A DNA stretch of 64,000 nt from Acidimicrobiales bacterium (GCA_020628865.1 JAHDEJ010000001.1:298395-362394); one strand, 5' to 3'; counted from the stretch's first letter, positions 45,358 through 55,651 are shown. Numbers and translations are program-made. The notes: generated by a model from the letters alone, not told the origin.

Positions 45358-45960
45358 ATGGTTCGCATACTTCTGGTTCGGCACGGTCAATCGGAGTGGA
45401 ATGCCGAGGGCCGGTGGCAGGGACAGGCGGACATTCCGTTGAGCGAGCTCGGTCGCAAGCAGGCAGCTGCTGCAGCCAGCCGGCTCGGCGCCTTCGACTT
45501 CATCGCTGCGTCGACGCTGCTGCGGGCCTCGGAGACTGCGGCGATTATCGCCGGCTCGCTCGGGATCGGTCCGGTCATCCCGATTCCGAGCCTCGTCGAA
45601 CGCAGCGCCGGCGAATGGTCCGGCCTGACCCGGACTGACATCGAGCGCGAATGGCCCGGCTATCTCGAAGCCGACAAGCGGCCTCCCGGCTATGAGGGCG
45701 ACGACGAGTTGGCCGTCCGCATGGACGCCGGATTCAAGGAAGTGGCCGAGCTCCTCGCCGATGGCGAGGGTCTCGTCGTCGCTCACGGCGGGCTCATCTA
45801 CCTCCTCGAAGACCGGGCCGGGAAGCGCCGGGGGCGAATCGGCAACCTCGGGGCGGTCTGGGTCGAGGTCGACAAGGACGGTTCGATCACCGTCGGCGAC
45901 CGGGTCGAGCTGATCGACGAGGGCGAACTGCAGAGTGCGCAGTCGTCCGACATTCTCTGA
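45358..45960 (+). CDS. Histidine phosphatase (phosphoglycerate mutase-like)
   Basis: 200 residues. Catalytic LVRHGQSEWN (His 9), then ASTLLRASETA with the second substrate-binding Arg, ERSAGEWSGL and VVAHGGL with the second His. This is the branch 1 histidine phosphatase fold (acid phosphatase, GpmB-like or cobalamin phosphatase). Cytosolic; substrate open. Followed at 45965 by a YgjP-like gene. Confidence 0.85.
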   Translation: MVRILLVRHGQSEWNAEGRWQGQADIPLSELGRKQAAAAASRLGAFDFIAASTLLRASETAAIIAGSLGIGPVIPIPSLVERSAGEWSGLTRTDIEREWPGYLEADKRPPGYEGDDELAVRMDAGFKEVAELLADGEGLVVAHGGLIYLLEDRAGKRRGRIGNLGAVWVEVDKDGSITVGDRVELIDEGELQSAQSSDIL

Positions 45961-45964
45961 CCAC

Positions 45965-46513
45965 ATGCCGCTCCACCCTCTGCCGGTGCGGGTCATCGAA
46001 AGCAGCCGTCGCAAGAAGACGGTGGCGGCCCGCATCGTCGACGGCACGATCGAAGTTCGGGTTCCGGCCAGCATGCGGGCGACGGAGCGGGAGCGCCATG
46101 TCGCCGATCTCGTGCAGCGTCTCGAGAAGAAGCGCGCGAAGGGGGCCGTCGACCTCGCCGACCGGGCGCGTGCACTTGCTCGCCGCCACGACCTTCCCGC
46201 CCCCCGATCCATCGTGTGGTCGGACCGGCAGAACCGGCGATGGGGATCCTGCACACCGGCGACCGGGTCGGTGCGGATCTCTCACCGGCTCGCCGACGTT
46301 CCCCACTGGGTTCTCGACTACGTGATCGTGCACGAGCTGGCCCACCTCGTCGTTCCCGACCACTCCCCCCGTTTCCACGAACTGGTGGCCCGCTACCCGA
46401 AGGCCGAACGGGCGGAGGGGTTCCTCATCGCCGTTTCGCTCGGCCACGCGGGCACGATCGGCACCTTCGATGCTGCCGCTCCGGACAGCTGCGTGGACGA
46501 ACCCTCCAGCTAG
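45965..46513 (+). CDS. YgjP/SprT-like metal-dependent hydrolase
   Basis: 182 residues. The zinc site is VIVHELAHL (HExxH) with a third ligand in HSPRFHEL. The family (DUF45, YgjP-like) is related to zinc metallopeptidases and has RWGSCTPATGSVRISHRL before the zinc site. It starts at ATG 45965, four bases after the upstream stop. Cytosolic. Substrate unknown. Confidence 0.8.
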   Translation: MPLHPLPVRVIESSRRKKTVAARIVDGTIEVRVPASMRATERERHVADLVQRLEKKRAKGAVDLADRARALARRHDLPAPRSIVWSDRQNRRWGSCTPATGSVRISHRLADVPHWVLDYVIVHELAHLVVPDHSPRFHELVARYPKAERAEGFLIAVSLGHAGTIGTFDAAAPDSCVDEPSS

Positions 46514-46523
46514 CGTCGAAGCC

Positions 46524-47504
46524 ATGACCGAGCCGCTGTCGCTGTCCCTCTCCGACATCGAAGCGGCGGCCGAGCGCATCGCACCGCACGCCCGCGTGAC
46601 CCCCGTGCTCGAGTCGGAGACGCTCAACGCACAGCTCGGTGCCCAGGTCTTCTGCAAGGCCGAGATGTTGCAGCGAACCGGCGCCTTCAAGTTTCGGGGT
46701 GCGTGCAATGCGATCGCGCAACTGTCCGACGAGGAGCGCCAACGCGGCGTTCTCACCTACTCGTCCGGCAACCACGGCCAGGCGATCAGCCGGGCGGCGG
46801 CCCTCTTCGGCGTCGAGGCCACGGTGATCATGCCCACCGACGCTCCGACCATCAAGATGAACGCCACCCGCCATTGGGGGGCGACGATCGTCGAGTACGA
46901 CCGCTACAACGAGACCCGCCCCGAAGTCGCCGAGCGGGTGATGGCGGAGAGTGAGGGCCCACCGCCCCTCCTCATTCCGCCTTACGACCATCCGGGCGTG
47001 ATGGCCGGGCAGGGCACCGTCGGCTTGGAACTCGCGCGCCAGGTTCCCGACCTCGACATGGTGTTCGTGTGCCTCGGAGGCGGTGGGCTGCTGTCTGGTG
47101 TCGCCACGGCCGTGAAGGCGATGAACCCGGACGTGCACGTCGTCGGGGTCGAACCGGAAACCGGCGACGACCACCGTCAGAGCCGGGCTGCCGGGCAACG
47201 GGTGTCGCTTCCCGCCGTGCCGAGGACCATCGCCGACGGTCAGCAGACGTTGGCACCAGGCGAACACACCTGGCCGATCACCGACCGTCTCACCGATACG
47301 TTCACCGCGGCCACGGACGACGAGCTCATCAGCACGATGCGACTGATCTTCGACCAGTTCAAGGTGGTTGCCGAGCCGAGCGGCGCGTGTGCGCTCGCCG
47401 GCGCGATCCATCGCGGACTGATCGAGCCGGGCATGCGCGTCGGCGTCACGCTGTCGGGCGGCAACGTCGATCCGACGGCGTTCGCAGACTGGATCAACCG
47501 CTGA
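46524..47504 (+). CDS. PLP-dependent threonine/serine dehydratase family enzyme
   Basis: 326 residues. PLP Lys in GAFKFRGACN, phosphate loop SSGNHGQA, GGGGLLSGVA, and the C-terminal TLSGGNVDP. No ACT regulatory domain, so it resembles serine racemase, threo-3-hydroxyaspartate dehydratase or catabolic threonine dehydratase. It starts at ATG 46524, 11 bp after the YgjP-like gene. The natural substrate is not fixed. Confidence 0.85.
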   Translation: MTEPLSLSLSDIEAAAERIAPHARVTPVLESETLNAQLGAQVFCKAEMLQRTGAFKFRGACNAIAQLSDEERQRGVLTYSSGNHGQAISRAAALFGVEATVIMPTDAPTIKMNATRHWGATIVEYDRYNETRPEVAERVMAESEGPPPLLIPPYDHPGVMAGQGTVGLELARQVPDLDMVFVCLGGGGLLSGVATAVKAMNPDVHVVGVEPETGDDHRQSRAAGQRVSLPAVPRTIADGQQTLAPGEHTWPITDRLTDTFTAATDDELISTMRLIFDQFKVVAEPSGACALAGAIHRGLIEPGMRVGVTLSGGNVDPTAFADWINR

Positions 47505-47610
47505 CACCTGCCTTCCCGCCGTTCCCGGCGGTGATTCGAGACGGAAGAGACAGCGCCGACGCGTTCCCGTCGGCCAGACTGCTCCGCAGGCCCCGATCCG
47601 GGAGATTCGC

Positions 47611-49170
47611 ATGAGCATCACCGTCACCGCACCGAATGGGCTCGTCACATCGGTGCACCATCTCGCTTCGAACGCGGGCGTGTCGATGTTGCAAGCGGGC
47701 GGCACCGCAGTGGATGCGGCCATCGCCACGAATGCCGTCCTCACGGTCGTGTGCCAGAACATGTGCGGCATGGGCGGCGATCTCTTTGCGCTCGTGCACG
47801 AGACCGACGGTCCCCCGGCCGTGCTCGTCTCATCCGGCCGTGCAGGTTCGGGCGCCGACCCCGATGCGCTGCGGGCCGCCGGACACACGCACATCCCGTT
47901 CCACGACTCGGTTGCCGCGGTCCCGGTACCCGGTTGTGTCGACGGCTGGTTGATGCTCCACGAGCGGTTCGGCCGGCTGGACCTCAAGGACGTGTTGGGC
48001 CCGGCGATCCTCTACGCCGAGACCGGCTTCGCTGCGCCGAAGGAACTCGTCGCATCCGCCGCCCGCATCGCACACGTCGAAAATCACGACTTCGCCGGCC
48101 TGTCGGTTGGCCAACGCGTCCGTCGACCGGGAATCGGTCGGGCACTCCGGGCGGTCGCCACCCAGGGTCGGGACGGCTTCTACGGCGGAGAGTTCGGTGA
48201 GGCGTTGATCGAATTGGGTGCCGGCGAGTACACCGAGGACGACCTCGCAGCGAATCAGGCTCGCTGGGAAACCCCGCTCGTCCAACGCGTGTGGGACCAC
48301 GACCTGTGGACCACGGCCCCGAGCACGCAGGGGTACCTGTCGCTCGCCGGCACCGCCATCGCCGAACAACTCGAACTGCCGGACGACCCGCGCGACCCAC
48401 TCTGGGCACACTTCATGATCGAGGCCGCCCGAGCCGCAGCCTTCGACCGGGTCGAGGTTCTCTCCGACCGAGCCGACGGGATGGCGCTCCTCGCCCCCGA
48501 TCGGCTCGAGGAACGCTGGTCTCGCATCACCCCCGACGCCGCTGCCGAATGGGGCGGCAGTTTCGGCGACGGCGGAACGATCCACCTCACGGCGATCGAC
48601 AGCGAGGGTCGGGGCGTGTCCCTGATCCAGTCGAACGCCATGGGCTTCGGCAGCAACCTCGTGGCCGGCAGCACCGGCATCTTCCTGCAGAACCGCGGCA
48701 TCGGGTTCTCGCTCGAACCCGGACACCCGGCCGAATACGGCCCCGGCCGCATCCCGCCGCACACGCTTTCTGCGGCGCTGCTCACCCGGTCCGATGGTTC
48801 GCTGCGCTCCGTGCTCGGCACGATGGGTGGCGATGCGCAGCCGCACATCGTCCAACAGATGGCGGTTCGGCTGCTGAAGCACGGTCAGGCCCCCGGCTCC
48901 GTCGTGGGCTCCGGCCGCTTCGTGTTGAACTCGGTCGACCCGGCGTCGATGTTCGAGATCTGGGCCGCTCGCGGTCCGGTACGTGTGGTGGTGGAGCCGT
49001 GGATGGAATCGGCATGGCGCAGCGGACTCGAGTCCCGCGGCCACATCGTGGAGGTCGGAACCAACCCGCACACGTTCGGGCACGCCCACTGCATCGAGGT
49101 CCTGCCCAACGGGATGTTCGCCGGTGCGGCCGATCCCCGTCCGAGCACGAGCGCCGCCCAGGGCTACTGA
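47611..49170 (+). CDS. Gamma-glutamyltransferase family (Ntn-hydrolase) protein
   Basis: 519 residues. N-terminal NAGVSMLQAGGTAVDAAIA and GMGGDLF resemble GGT. The nucleophile Thr lies in GDGGTIHLTAID, where autocleavage would occur, and the gamma-glutamyl pocket sequence GTMGGDAQPHIVQQM follows. No signal peptide is seen, so it would be cytosolic, unlike most GGTs; related acylases are also possible. Follows the PLP enzyme gene by 106 bp. Confidence 0.8.
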   Translation: MSITVTAPNGLVTSVHHLASNAGVSMLQAGGTAVDAAIATNAVLTVVCQNMCGMGGDLFALVHETDGPPAVLVSSGRAGSGADPDALRAAGHTHIPFHDSVAAVPVPGCVDGWLMLHERFGRLDLKDVLGPAILYAETGFAAPKELVASAARIAHVENHDFAGLSVGQRVRRPGIGRALRAVATQGRDGFYGGEFGEALIELGAGEYTEDDLAANQARWETPLVQRVWDHDLWTTAPSTQGYLSLAGTAIAEQLELPDDPRDPLWAHFMIEAARAAAFDRVEVLSDRADGMALLAPDRLEERWSRITPDAAAEWGGSFGDGGTIHLTAIDSEGRGVSLIQSNAMGFGSNLVAGSTGIFLQNRGIGFSLEPGHPAEYGPGRIPPHTLSAALLTRSDGSLRSVLGTMGGDAQPHIVQQMAVRLLKHGQAPGSVVGSGRFVLNSVDPASMFEIWAARGPVRVVVEPWMESAWRSGLESRGHIVEVGTNPHTFGHAHCIEVLPNGMFAGAADPRPSTSAAQGY

Positions 49171-52100
49171 TCAGAGGTTGCGCAGGGCGGCCCGAATCCG
49201 CTTCTCGCTCACCTTTTCCTTCGCCCCGATCTGCTGTGCGAACGTGGCGATGCGGAACTCTTCGAGCTGCCAGTTGAGGTCCTCGAGCTCCGCCGATGGT
49301 GTCAGCTGTTCGGCGTAGGCATCGAAGTCCGCCTCGAGCGTCCGGCACTTGGTCATCAGCTGACTGTCCTGCACCACCCGATCGGGGAGCTTGTCGAGCC
49401 GCACCCGAATCCCCTTGAGGTATCGGGCAACGTCGGCCAGCCGATGCGCCCCCACCCCGGACAGATGGTTCGGGTAGACGAGACGGGCCAGCTGCGCCTG
49501 CATGTCCAGGTACGCCGGGTGGAGCCGCTCGGGGACCGGAGCGGCGAGGTCGCGTATCAGTGCACTGGACACGATCAGGATCTCGACGGCGTCGCGGCCA
49601 TAGGTGTCGACGGCGTCTGGCAATGCAGTTCGCACGCGTTCGGCGAGCGCCGAGAAGTCGGCCTCGTTCCACACGATGCCGCCGCACTCGGCGATCAGGT
49701 GCGAGAAGATCGCGTCCGCTGCGTCATTCACCCACGCAAGCTTCGAACCCTGCGGACTCGAGGCGAGCGCAAGCGCGGCTCGATTGTCGAGCAGGTCGTT
49801 CAGCATGCGAGCCGAGCCGCCGACGTTCATGCGCAGCAGCCGGCGAGTGCCCAGCCACATCGATTCGTACTGCTGGTGGGCGTCGGGCAAGAGCTGCACA
49901 CCGACGGTCGTGCCCTCGTCGACGATCGACGGGAACGCGTCCACCTGCTGCCCGGCGGCGGAGGTTCTGACCTTCTGCGGCAGCGTGCCGAAGGTCCACG
50001 CCGTCGCCCCGGTCTGGGCCAGCTCATGCTCGCCACCGGCCAGCACCTCGCTGACCTCGGCGGCGAGCTGGTTGCGAATGGCGTCGAGGTCGCGGCTCTG
50101 CGCAAGCAGATCACCATCGTCCGTCACCACTCGATAGATGGGCCGGAGGTGGTTGGGCAGACGATCCATCACCAACGCGTCCGCCGGGAGCAGCTCGCCG
50201 GAGAGGGCGCGCAGCTCGCGCCGGACGGCGTCGACCAGATCTCCTCCGCCCTCGCTCAGGGCCGGCATGATCTTCGCAACCGTGTCGGGAATCGGCACGA
50301 AGGGTTTGCGCACCTGCTTGGGCATCGACCGCAGCAGCGCGGTGACCAGTTCCTCGCGCAGGCCGGGTACGTTCCAATCGAAGACCGAGGCGTCGACCCG
50401 GTTGAGAACGGCGACTGGCACGGTCACGGTCACGCCGTCGTTCGCCGACGCGCTGTCGAATTCGTAGTCGACCGGGAGCTCCAGCTCGCCGGCCTGCCAC
50501 ACCTCGGGAAAGGCGTCGTCGTCGAATTCGCTTTGATCCGACTCGAAGATGTCGTCGAGCTTGAGGTCGAGCAGGCGCGGGTCCTTCTTGCGGCGTTTGT
50601 TCCACCAACGATCGAAGTCGGCGCCGGAGGTGACCCGCTCCCCCACCCGCTTGTCGTAGAAGTCGAACAGCACGTCGTACTCGACGAAGAGGTCTCGCCG
50701 CTGGCGTGCACCCATCCGTCGGACCTCATCGAGCACACCTTCGTTCTGGGTGAAGAAGGCGTGATGGGTGGTCCAGTCGCCTTCGATGAGCGCATGGTGG
50801 ATGAAGAGGTCGCGGGCCACGTCCGGGTCCACGCGGCGGTAGTGCACCCGCCGGCCGGCCACCAACGGCACGCCGTACAAGGTGGCCCGTTCGATGGTCA
50901 TCGCCGAGCCCTTCTCGGCGTCCCACTCCGGATCCTCGTAGGTGCGCTTAATCAGGTGCTCGCCGGCTCGCTCCGCCCACTCCGGCTGGATGCGAGCCGC
51001 GCTGTGTGCCCACAGCCGGTTCGTCTCGACGAGTTCGCCGGCCATCACCCAGTTGGGCGGCTTCTTGCCGAGGACGGAGCTTCGGCTGAGCACGAAGCGG
51101 GCGTTGCGTCCGCCGGTGAACTCGGTTCCGACCGAGTCCTTCAGGCCGATCTGGCTGAGGAGTCCGGTGAGCAGGCATTGATGGATCTCGTCGCCCTTGG
51201 CGGGTTCGGCGTTGACCGTCCACCGCAACGACTTCGCCGTTCGTTCGAGCTGGCGGACGATGTCCCACCACTCGCGAATGCGGTTGTGGTTGAGGAACTC
51301 CTTCTTGCACATCCGCCGGAACGCACTGTTCGAACGTGCCTTGCGTTCGGTTTCCAGGTGGTTCCACAGGTTGAGCCAGGTGAGGAAGTCCGAGCCGGGC
51401 TCGTTGAAGCGGGCGTGCCACTGCCCGGCTTCCTCCCGTTTGTCGGTGGGTCGTTCCCTCGGGTCCTGCACACTCATGGCGGCCGTGATGACCATGACCT
51501 CGTGGAGGCAGTTGCGTTCGGCCGCCTCGATCACCATGCGGCCGAACCGGGGATCGATCGGCATGCGGGCCAGCTGGCGGCCGATCGGGGTGAGCCACTT
51601 CTTCGAGCCTTCCCGACCGGGTTGCACGGCGTCGAGCTCTTCGAGCAGGGCGATGCCGTCTCGGATGTTGCGCAGCTCGGGAGGTTCGACGAACGGGAAG
51701 GACTCGATGCTTCCCAACCCGAGCGAGGCCATCTGCAGGATGACCGATGCAAGGTTCGTGCGGGTGATCTCGGGTTCGGTGAACTCGGCGCGGTTGGCGA
51801 AGTTCTCCTCGGAGTACAGACGGATCGCGATGCCGGGTGCGACGCGACCGCATCGGCCGGACCGCTGGTTGGCGCTCGCTTGCGACACGTCCTCGATCGG
51901 GAGGCGCTGCACCTTGGTGCGGTTGCTGTAGCGGCTGATCCGGGCGGTCCCGGGATCGACGACGTAGCGGATGCCGGGGACGGTGAGCGAGGTCTCGGCG
52001 ACGTTGGTGGCCACCACGATGCGCCGAGCATCCCGACGGGATCGATCGAACACCCGGTGCTGTTCCGCCGCCGACAGGCGCCCGAACAGCGGGACGACCT

Positions 52101-52896
52101 CGGTGTTGCGCAGACGGGCTTCGGCGAGCGCGTCGGACGCTTCTCGGATTTCGCGCTCACCGCTGCAGAAGACGAGGACATCGCCGTCGCCCTCGCGCCC
52201 GAGTTCGTTGACAGCGTCGACGATGGCCTCGGGTTGGGTGAGCGCCTCGCCGGTCGCCTCGTCCTCTGGCGGGCGATACCGAACCTCGACCGGATACGTG
52301 CGGCCGGACACTTCGATGATGGGCGCCGGATCGCCGGCGGTGTTGGCGAAGTGCGTCGCGAATCGTTCGGTGTCGATGGTTGCCGAGGTGACGATGACTT
52401 TCAGGTCCGGCCGTTTGGGAAGGAGTTGGCGCAGGTAGCCGAGGAGGAAGTCGATGTTCAGGCTTCGCTCGTGTGCCTCGTCCACGATGATCGTGGAGTA
52501 GGCGGACAGATCGCGGTCGTGCTGCATCTCGGCGAGGAGGATGCCGTCGGTCATCGCCTTGATGGCCGTCTTCTTGGAGACCTTGTCGGTGAACCGCACC
52601 TTGTAACCGACGAGGCCGCCGACTTCGTCGTTCAGCTCCTCCGCCACCCGTTCGGCGATGGAGCGGGCGGCGATACGCCGGGGCTGGGTGTGGCCGATCC
52701 AACCGCGCTCGTGCAGCCCGAGTTCGATGCACATCTTGGGGAGCTGCGTGCTCTTGCCGGAACCGGTTTCGCCCGCCACGACCACGACCTGATGGTCGCG
52801 GATGGCGGCCATGAGTTCGTCCCGCCGTTCGGCGATGGGAAGGTCACTCGGATACGTGACCGAGATCGGCGCAGCGCCGGCCGAAGCGGATTCCAT
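49171..52896 (-). CDS. hrpA: ATP-dependent DEAH-box RNA helicase HrpA
   Basis: 1241 residues, the usual size for bacterial HrpA. Walker A is GETGSGKST, the DEAH motif VDEAHERS, then SATID, and motif VI QRSGRCGR. The HA2/OB-fold half and a C-terminal DUF3418-like region follow. HrpA rescues stalled ribosomes or remodels mRNA. It overlaps nothing and faces the GGT-like gene's end one base away. Long reads on the opposite strand across this gene are artefacts of high GC. Confidence 0.95.
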   Translation of the reverse strand: MESASAGAAPISVTYPSDLPIAERRDELMAAIRDHQVVVVAGETGSGKSTQLPKMCIELGLHERGWIGHTQPRRIAARSIAERVAEELNDEVGGLVGYKVRFTDKVSKKTAIKAMTDGILLAEMQHDRDLSAYSTIIVDEAHERSLNIDFLLGYLRQLLPKRPDLKVIVTSATIDTERFATHFANTAGDPAPIIEVSGRTYPVEVRYRPPEDEATGEALTQPEAIVDAVNELGREGDGDVLVFCSGEREIREASDALAEARLRNTEVVPLFGRLSAAEQHRVFDRSRRDARRIVVATNVAETSLTVPGIRYVVDPGTARISRYSNRTKVQRLPIEDVSQASANQRSGRCGRVAPGIAIRLYSEENFANRAEFTEPEITRTNLASVILQMASLGLGSIESFPFVEPPELRNIRDGIALLEELDAVQPGREGSKKWLTPIGRQLARMPIDPRFGRMVIEAAERNCLHEVMVITAAMSVQDPRERPTDKREEAGQWHARFNEPGSDFLTWLNLWNHLETERKARSNSAFRRMCKKEFLNHNRIREWWDIVRQLERTAKSLRWTVNAEPAKGDEIHQCLLTGLLSQIGLKDSVGTEFTGGRNARFVLSRSSVLGKKPPNWVMAGELVETNRLWAHSAARIQPEWAERAGEHLIKRTYEDPEWDAEKGSAMTIERATLYGVPLVAGRRVHYRRVDPDVARDLFIHHALIEGDWTTHHAFFTQNEGVLDEVRRMGARQRRDLFVEYDVLFDFYDKRVGERVTSGADFDRWWNKRRKKDPRLLDLKLDDIFESDQSEFDDDAFPEVWQAGELELPVDYEFDSASANDGVTVTVPVAVLNRVDASVFDWNVPGLREELVTALLRSMPKQVRKPFVPIPDTVAKIMPALSEGGGDLVDAVRRELRALSGELLPADALVMDRLPNHLRPIYRVVTDDGDLLAQSRDLDAIRNQLAAEVSEVLAGGEHELAQTGATAWTFGTLPQKVRTSAAGQQVDAFPSIVDEGTTVGVQLLPDAHQQYESMWLGTRRLLRMNVGGSARMLNDLLDNRAALALASSPQGSKLAWVNDAADAIFSHLIAECGGIVWNEADFSALAERVRTALPDAVDTYGRDAVEILIVSSALIRDLAAPVPERLHPAYLDMQAQLARLVYPNHLSGVGAHRLADVARYLKGIRVRLDKLPDRVVQDSQLMTKCRTLEADFDAYAEQLTPSAELEDLNWQLEEFRIATFAQQIGAKEKVSEKRIRAALRNL

Positions 52897-52973
52897 CCCC
52901 TCAGTCTGGGCGGCAGAACAGCGGTCGCCACGTCAGCCGCGGAACAACGCCTGCAGAAACAGTGGGCCGGGGG

Positions 52974-53894
52974 CTACACGCACCCGCTTTCCCGCTCCGG
53001 GATGGCCCACCACTCGAGATCGCCGTTGTCCCGCAGAACGAAGAGTGCATCAGGGATCGAAGCCGCCTGGTGAAGCGCCCCGGACTCGATCGAAAGACCC
53101 ATCGCCTCGAGATCATCCGGTGGCTCCCGAAGGATCCGGACCGCACGAGACGAGTTGTGCTGCCACCGCAAAAACTGACGATCCTCGTCGATCAGTGCGA
53201 TGCCGGGCGGCCATCCAGCGCAGTGAAATTCGGGATGCAGTGCGCCGAGATTCAGAGAGGCGAGCAACGTTGGACATCCAGCAGGGTCCCGCACGCCGGT
53301 GACCTCGATGTTGCGACTTGGCGCCGCGCACGTGTCGCCGGCTGCGACGACCTCCAACCAAACGTTGTGCCGAAAGCGATTTTCGAAGCCCAGCTCGTTC
53401 TTCACCGACCCAAGCGCTTGGACGTGGTACAAACCCGGCTCGTCGAGTCGCACCTTCTGGTCGAACTCGCCTTCACGCACGAAGGAGAGTTCGGAGGTCA
53501 GGCGCAGCGGCACGACGGCGAACGTGACGTGCGGATGTTCGAAGCCCAGTTCGGACCCTGCTTCGAGCACAAGGTCGACGGCAGATGAGTAGGAGACAGA
53601 CTCCTGACACTCATCGTTGACGCATTCGAGGGCGACCGGTAGTTCGCCCATCGCGCTGCCGTCCACCACCAACGTGGTCATGCCCGCCCACGCTTCGAAG
53701 ACTCGCCAGGGTTCCCCTGACGGCGGATCCACGTAGACGAACTCCGGTTCCACGCTCGACGTCGTGGTTTCTTCGCCAGAGACCTCCTCAGCGGACTCCG
53801 CTGTGCCGGACGTACAGGCGGTCGCCAAAATGACGAGCGCGGCCAAGAGGCACACCTCGACCACTCCGCCAGCCCTTCCTCGCCGTGGCTCCAT
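52974..53894 (-). CDS. Lipoprotein of unknown function
   Basis: 306 residues. Signal peptide with lipobox VILATAC, then a Ser/Thr/Glu-rich linker, then a beta-rich domain with CVNDECQ and scattered Cys pairs (GDTCAAPS, GCPTLLAS). No family recognised. It lies between hrpA and a membrane methyltransferase gene, same strand as both. Confidence 0.6.
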   Translation of the reverse strand: MEPRRGRAGGVVEVCLLAALVILATACTSGTAESAEEVSGEETTTSSVEPEFVYVDPPSGEPWRVFEAWAGMTTLVVDGSAMGELPVALECVNDECQESVSYSSAVDLVLEAGSELGFEHPHVTFAVVPLRLTSELSFVREGEFDQKVRLDEPGLYHVQALGSVKNELGFENRFRHNVWLEVVAAGDTCAAPSRNIEVTGVRDPAGCPTLLASLNLGALHPEFHCAGWPPGIALIDEDRQFLRWQHNSSRAVRILREPPDDLEAMGLSIESGALHQAASIPDALFVLRDNGDLEWWAIPERESGCV

Positions 53895-53951
53895 GGAGGG
53901 ACCTTACCTTCGCGACCACCCGCCATCCGGCGAAGAGTCACTGGTTGAATG

Positions 53952-54413
53952 TCAGATCCAGCGGCGGGTCTGTTGGATGAAGGCTTCGTAGTCGGTGCCG
54001 AACTTGTCGGTGAGCATGCGCTCCTCCGGATGGATCTGCAGCCGAGTGATCACCGCGATGAACGCGATCGCTCCGATGATGGCGCCGGCGAGCGTGCCCC
54101 GCCAGAAGCCCCAACCGATGAGGACGAGGAGGAGCCCGAGGTACATCGGGTTGCGGGTGAATCGATAGATGCCGTCCGTGACCAGCGACGAGGCCTTGTC
54201 GATGCCATGCGGATCGACTGTCGTCTTCGCCTTCGAGAACCCGGACAGCGCCGACACGGCGATGCCGAAACCGACCACGGCCAGGATCACGGCGACGACA
54301 CGCCCCCACCCGGCAAGGAGATCGTCACCGAACGAGTTGTCGACCAGCAGGACGACGAGCGCCGCCCAGGCCCACCAGATCACCGGCGGAACCCGGGTTT
54401 CGAAACGGCTCAT
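53952..54413 (-). CDS. Isoprenylcysteine carboxyl methyltransferase-like membrane protein
   Basis: 153 residues from the ATG at 54413, which overlaps the aldolase stop as ATGA. Four hydrophobic segments, with DGIYRFTRNPMYLGLLL and a C-terminal HPEERMLTDKFGTDY then Y-E-A-F, the hallmark of the ICMT/PEMT-like fold that methylates lipids, isoprenoid cysteine or other membrane substrates using SAM. Bacterial members have varied or unknown roles. Confidence 0.8.
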   Translation of the reverse strand: MSRFETRVPPVIWWAWAALVVLLVDNSFGDDLLAGWGRVVAVILAVVGFGIAVSALSGFSKAKTTVDPHGIDKASSLVTDGIYRFTRNPMYLGLLLVLIGWGFWRGTLAGAIIGAIAFIAVITRLQIHPEERMLTDKFGTDYEAFIQQTRRWI

Positions 54414-55207
54414 GCGAGGCCGAGGTCCTGCTTCACGGTCTGGAACTGGAACCAGCCCGCAAACGGGTAGCCAGACTGGTCGTAGGTCAGCTGGGCGTAC
54501 TCGTCGGGCACGATCAGCGGGTCGCCGGCGGCCTCCGCCATCAGCTGCGCCTGGCAGGCTCGTTCCAGCGCAATGAACCACCAGGCGGCCTCATCGACCG
54601 TCTCTCCGGTCGTGATGATGCCGTGATTCTGATGGATGACGGCCTTGTTCCCCTCGAGCGAACGAGCGAGACCCATACCGGCTTCGACGTCGGTGACGAT
54701 CGCTCCGCCACTGTCGGCGTGCATGGCGACGTCGTTGTAGAACATGCAGTGATCCTGGCTGATCATCTTCAACGGCACGCCGAGCGAAGAGAACGTCTTC
54801 GCATGAATGGCATGCGTGTGGCACGCGGCGTGCACGTTCGGATGCATGTGGTGGATGGCCGAGTGAATGGCGAACGCCGCGTTGTTGAGCGGCAGCGTGC
54901 CCTCGAGCACCTCGCCGTCGTGGTTGACCCGCAGGAGCATGTCGACCTCGACGCGGGTGAAGGCCGTGCCGAACGGATTCACCCAGAAGCTGTCCAGGTG
55001 CTCCGGGTCCCGAACCGTGATATGGCCGGCCGATCCCTCGGCAAATCCGAGCTTGCCGATCGCATGCAGAGCATCGACGAGCATGGCCTTGCGGTACGTG
55101 CGTTCGGCGTCGGTGTCGTTGCCGAAGTCGGGCGGCATCGGGAAAGTGGTGTTGGCTCCGACCGTCATCGTCTCGGAGTCGGCCAGTTCATTCTCGATGG
55201 TGCTCAT
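54410..55207 (-). CDS. Class II aldolase/adducin family protein
   Basis: 265 residues. Metal-binding HTHAIH and later HQNHGIIT, plus NPFGTAFT in the N-terminal part. Class II aldolases cleave sugar phosphates such as fuculose or ribulose phosphate, and some family members decarboxylate or hydroxylate other substrates. It is translated just before the ICMT-like gene. No sugar kinase nearby. Confidence 0.8.
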   Translation of the reverse strand: MSTIENELADSETMTVGANTTFPMPPDFGNDTDAERTYRKAMLVDALHAIGKLGFAEGSAGHITVRDPEHLDSFWVNPFGTAFTRVEVDMLLRVNHDGEVLEGTLPLNNAAFAIHSAIHHMHPNVHAACHTHAIHAKTFSSLGVPLKMISQDHCMFYNDVAMHADSGGAIVTDVEAGMGLARSLEGNKAVIHQNHGIITTGETVDEAAWWFIALERACQAQLMAEAAGDPLIVPDEYAQLTYDQSGYPFAGWFQFQTVKQDLGLA

Positions 55208-55246
55208 CAGTCTCCTCGGTGCGGTGCCCTGATGGCTTCCACGATT

Positions 55247-55552
55247 TCAGTCTGACGCGCTGCCGATCCGCTGGTCAAGAGCGGCAATCGATGCCTCCGC
55301 CTCGTCGAGCTGACCCGATTGGATCTGGGCCATGGCCTGCTCCACATCTCCCAGCCGGCCCTCGAGTTCGTCGACCGACGGGCCGTCCAACTCGTCCTCG
55401 GCAACGTCGCTGACGTCTGGTGCATCAACCTCGGCTACAACATCGACGTCGGGAGCGGGTTCGGCGTCCTCGGCGGGTGGCGCATCGTGGGCGACGACCG
55501 TCGGCGTCGGATCGGTGGGCTCGTCGTCGGGGGAAACGTGTTCGGATTCCAT
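55247..55552 (-). CDS. Acidic hypothetical protein
   Basis: 101 residues from the ATG at 55552; the frame continues upstream but is Arg-rich there. Very acidic and low-complexity, ending in a helix with ELEGRLGDVEQAMAQIQ that could form a coiled coil. No family recognised. It is divergent from a lipoprotein gene. A real but weakly supported gene. Confidence 0.45.
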   Translation of the reverse strand: MESEHVSPDDEPTDPTPTVVAHDAPPAEDAEPAPDVDVVAEVDAPDVSDVAEDELDGPSVDELEGRLGDVEQAMAQIQSGQLDEAEASIAALDQRIGSASD

Positions 55553-55651
55553 GGCGTCGCCGAGCCTATCGGCGGTCCGCCGGGCAGCCAGCGTCGGGTC
55601 CGGGCCCGCTCCGACCGGCCCCACACTGCGCCCATCGTTACGCTCACAGAG

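Noticed and set aside
49444-53073. A 1209-codon plus-strand frame opposite hrpA
   Set aside because: Antisense shadow of a helicase with all DEAH motifs on the minus strand.
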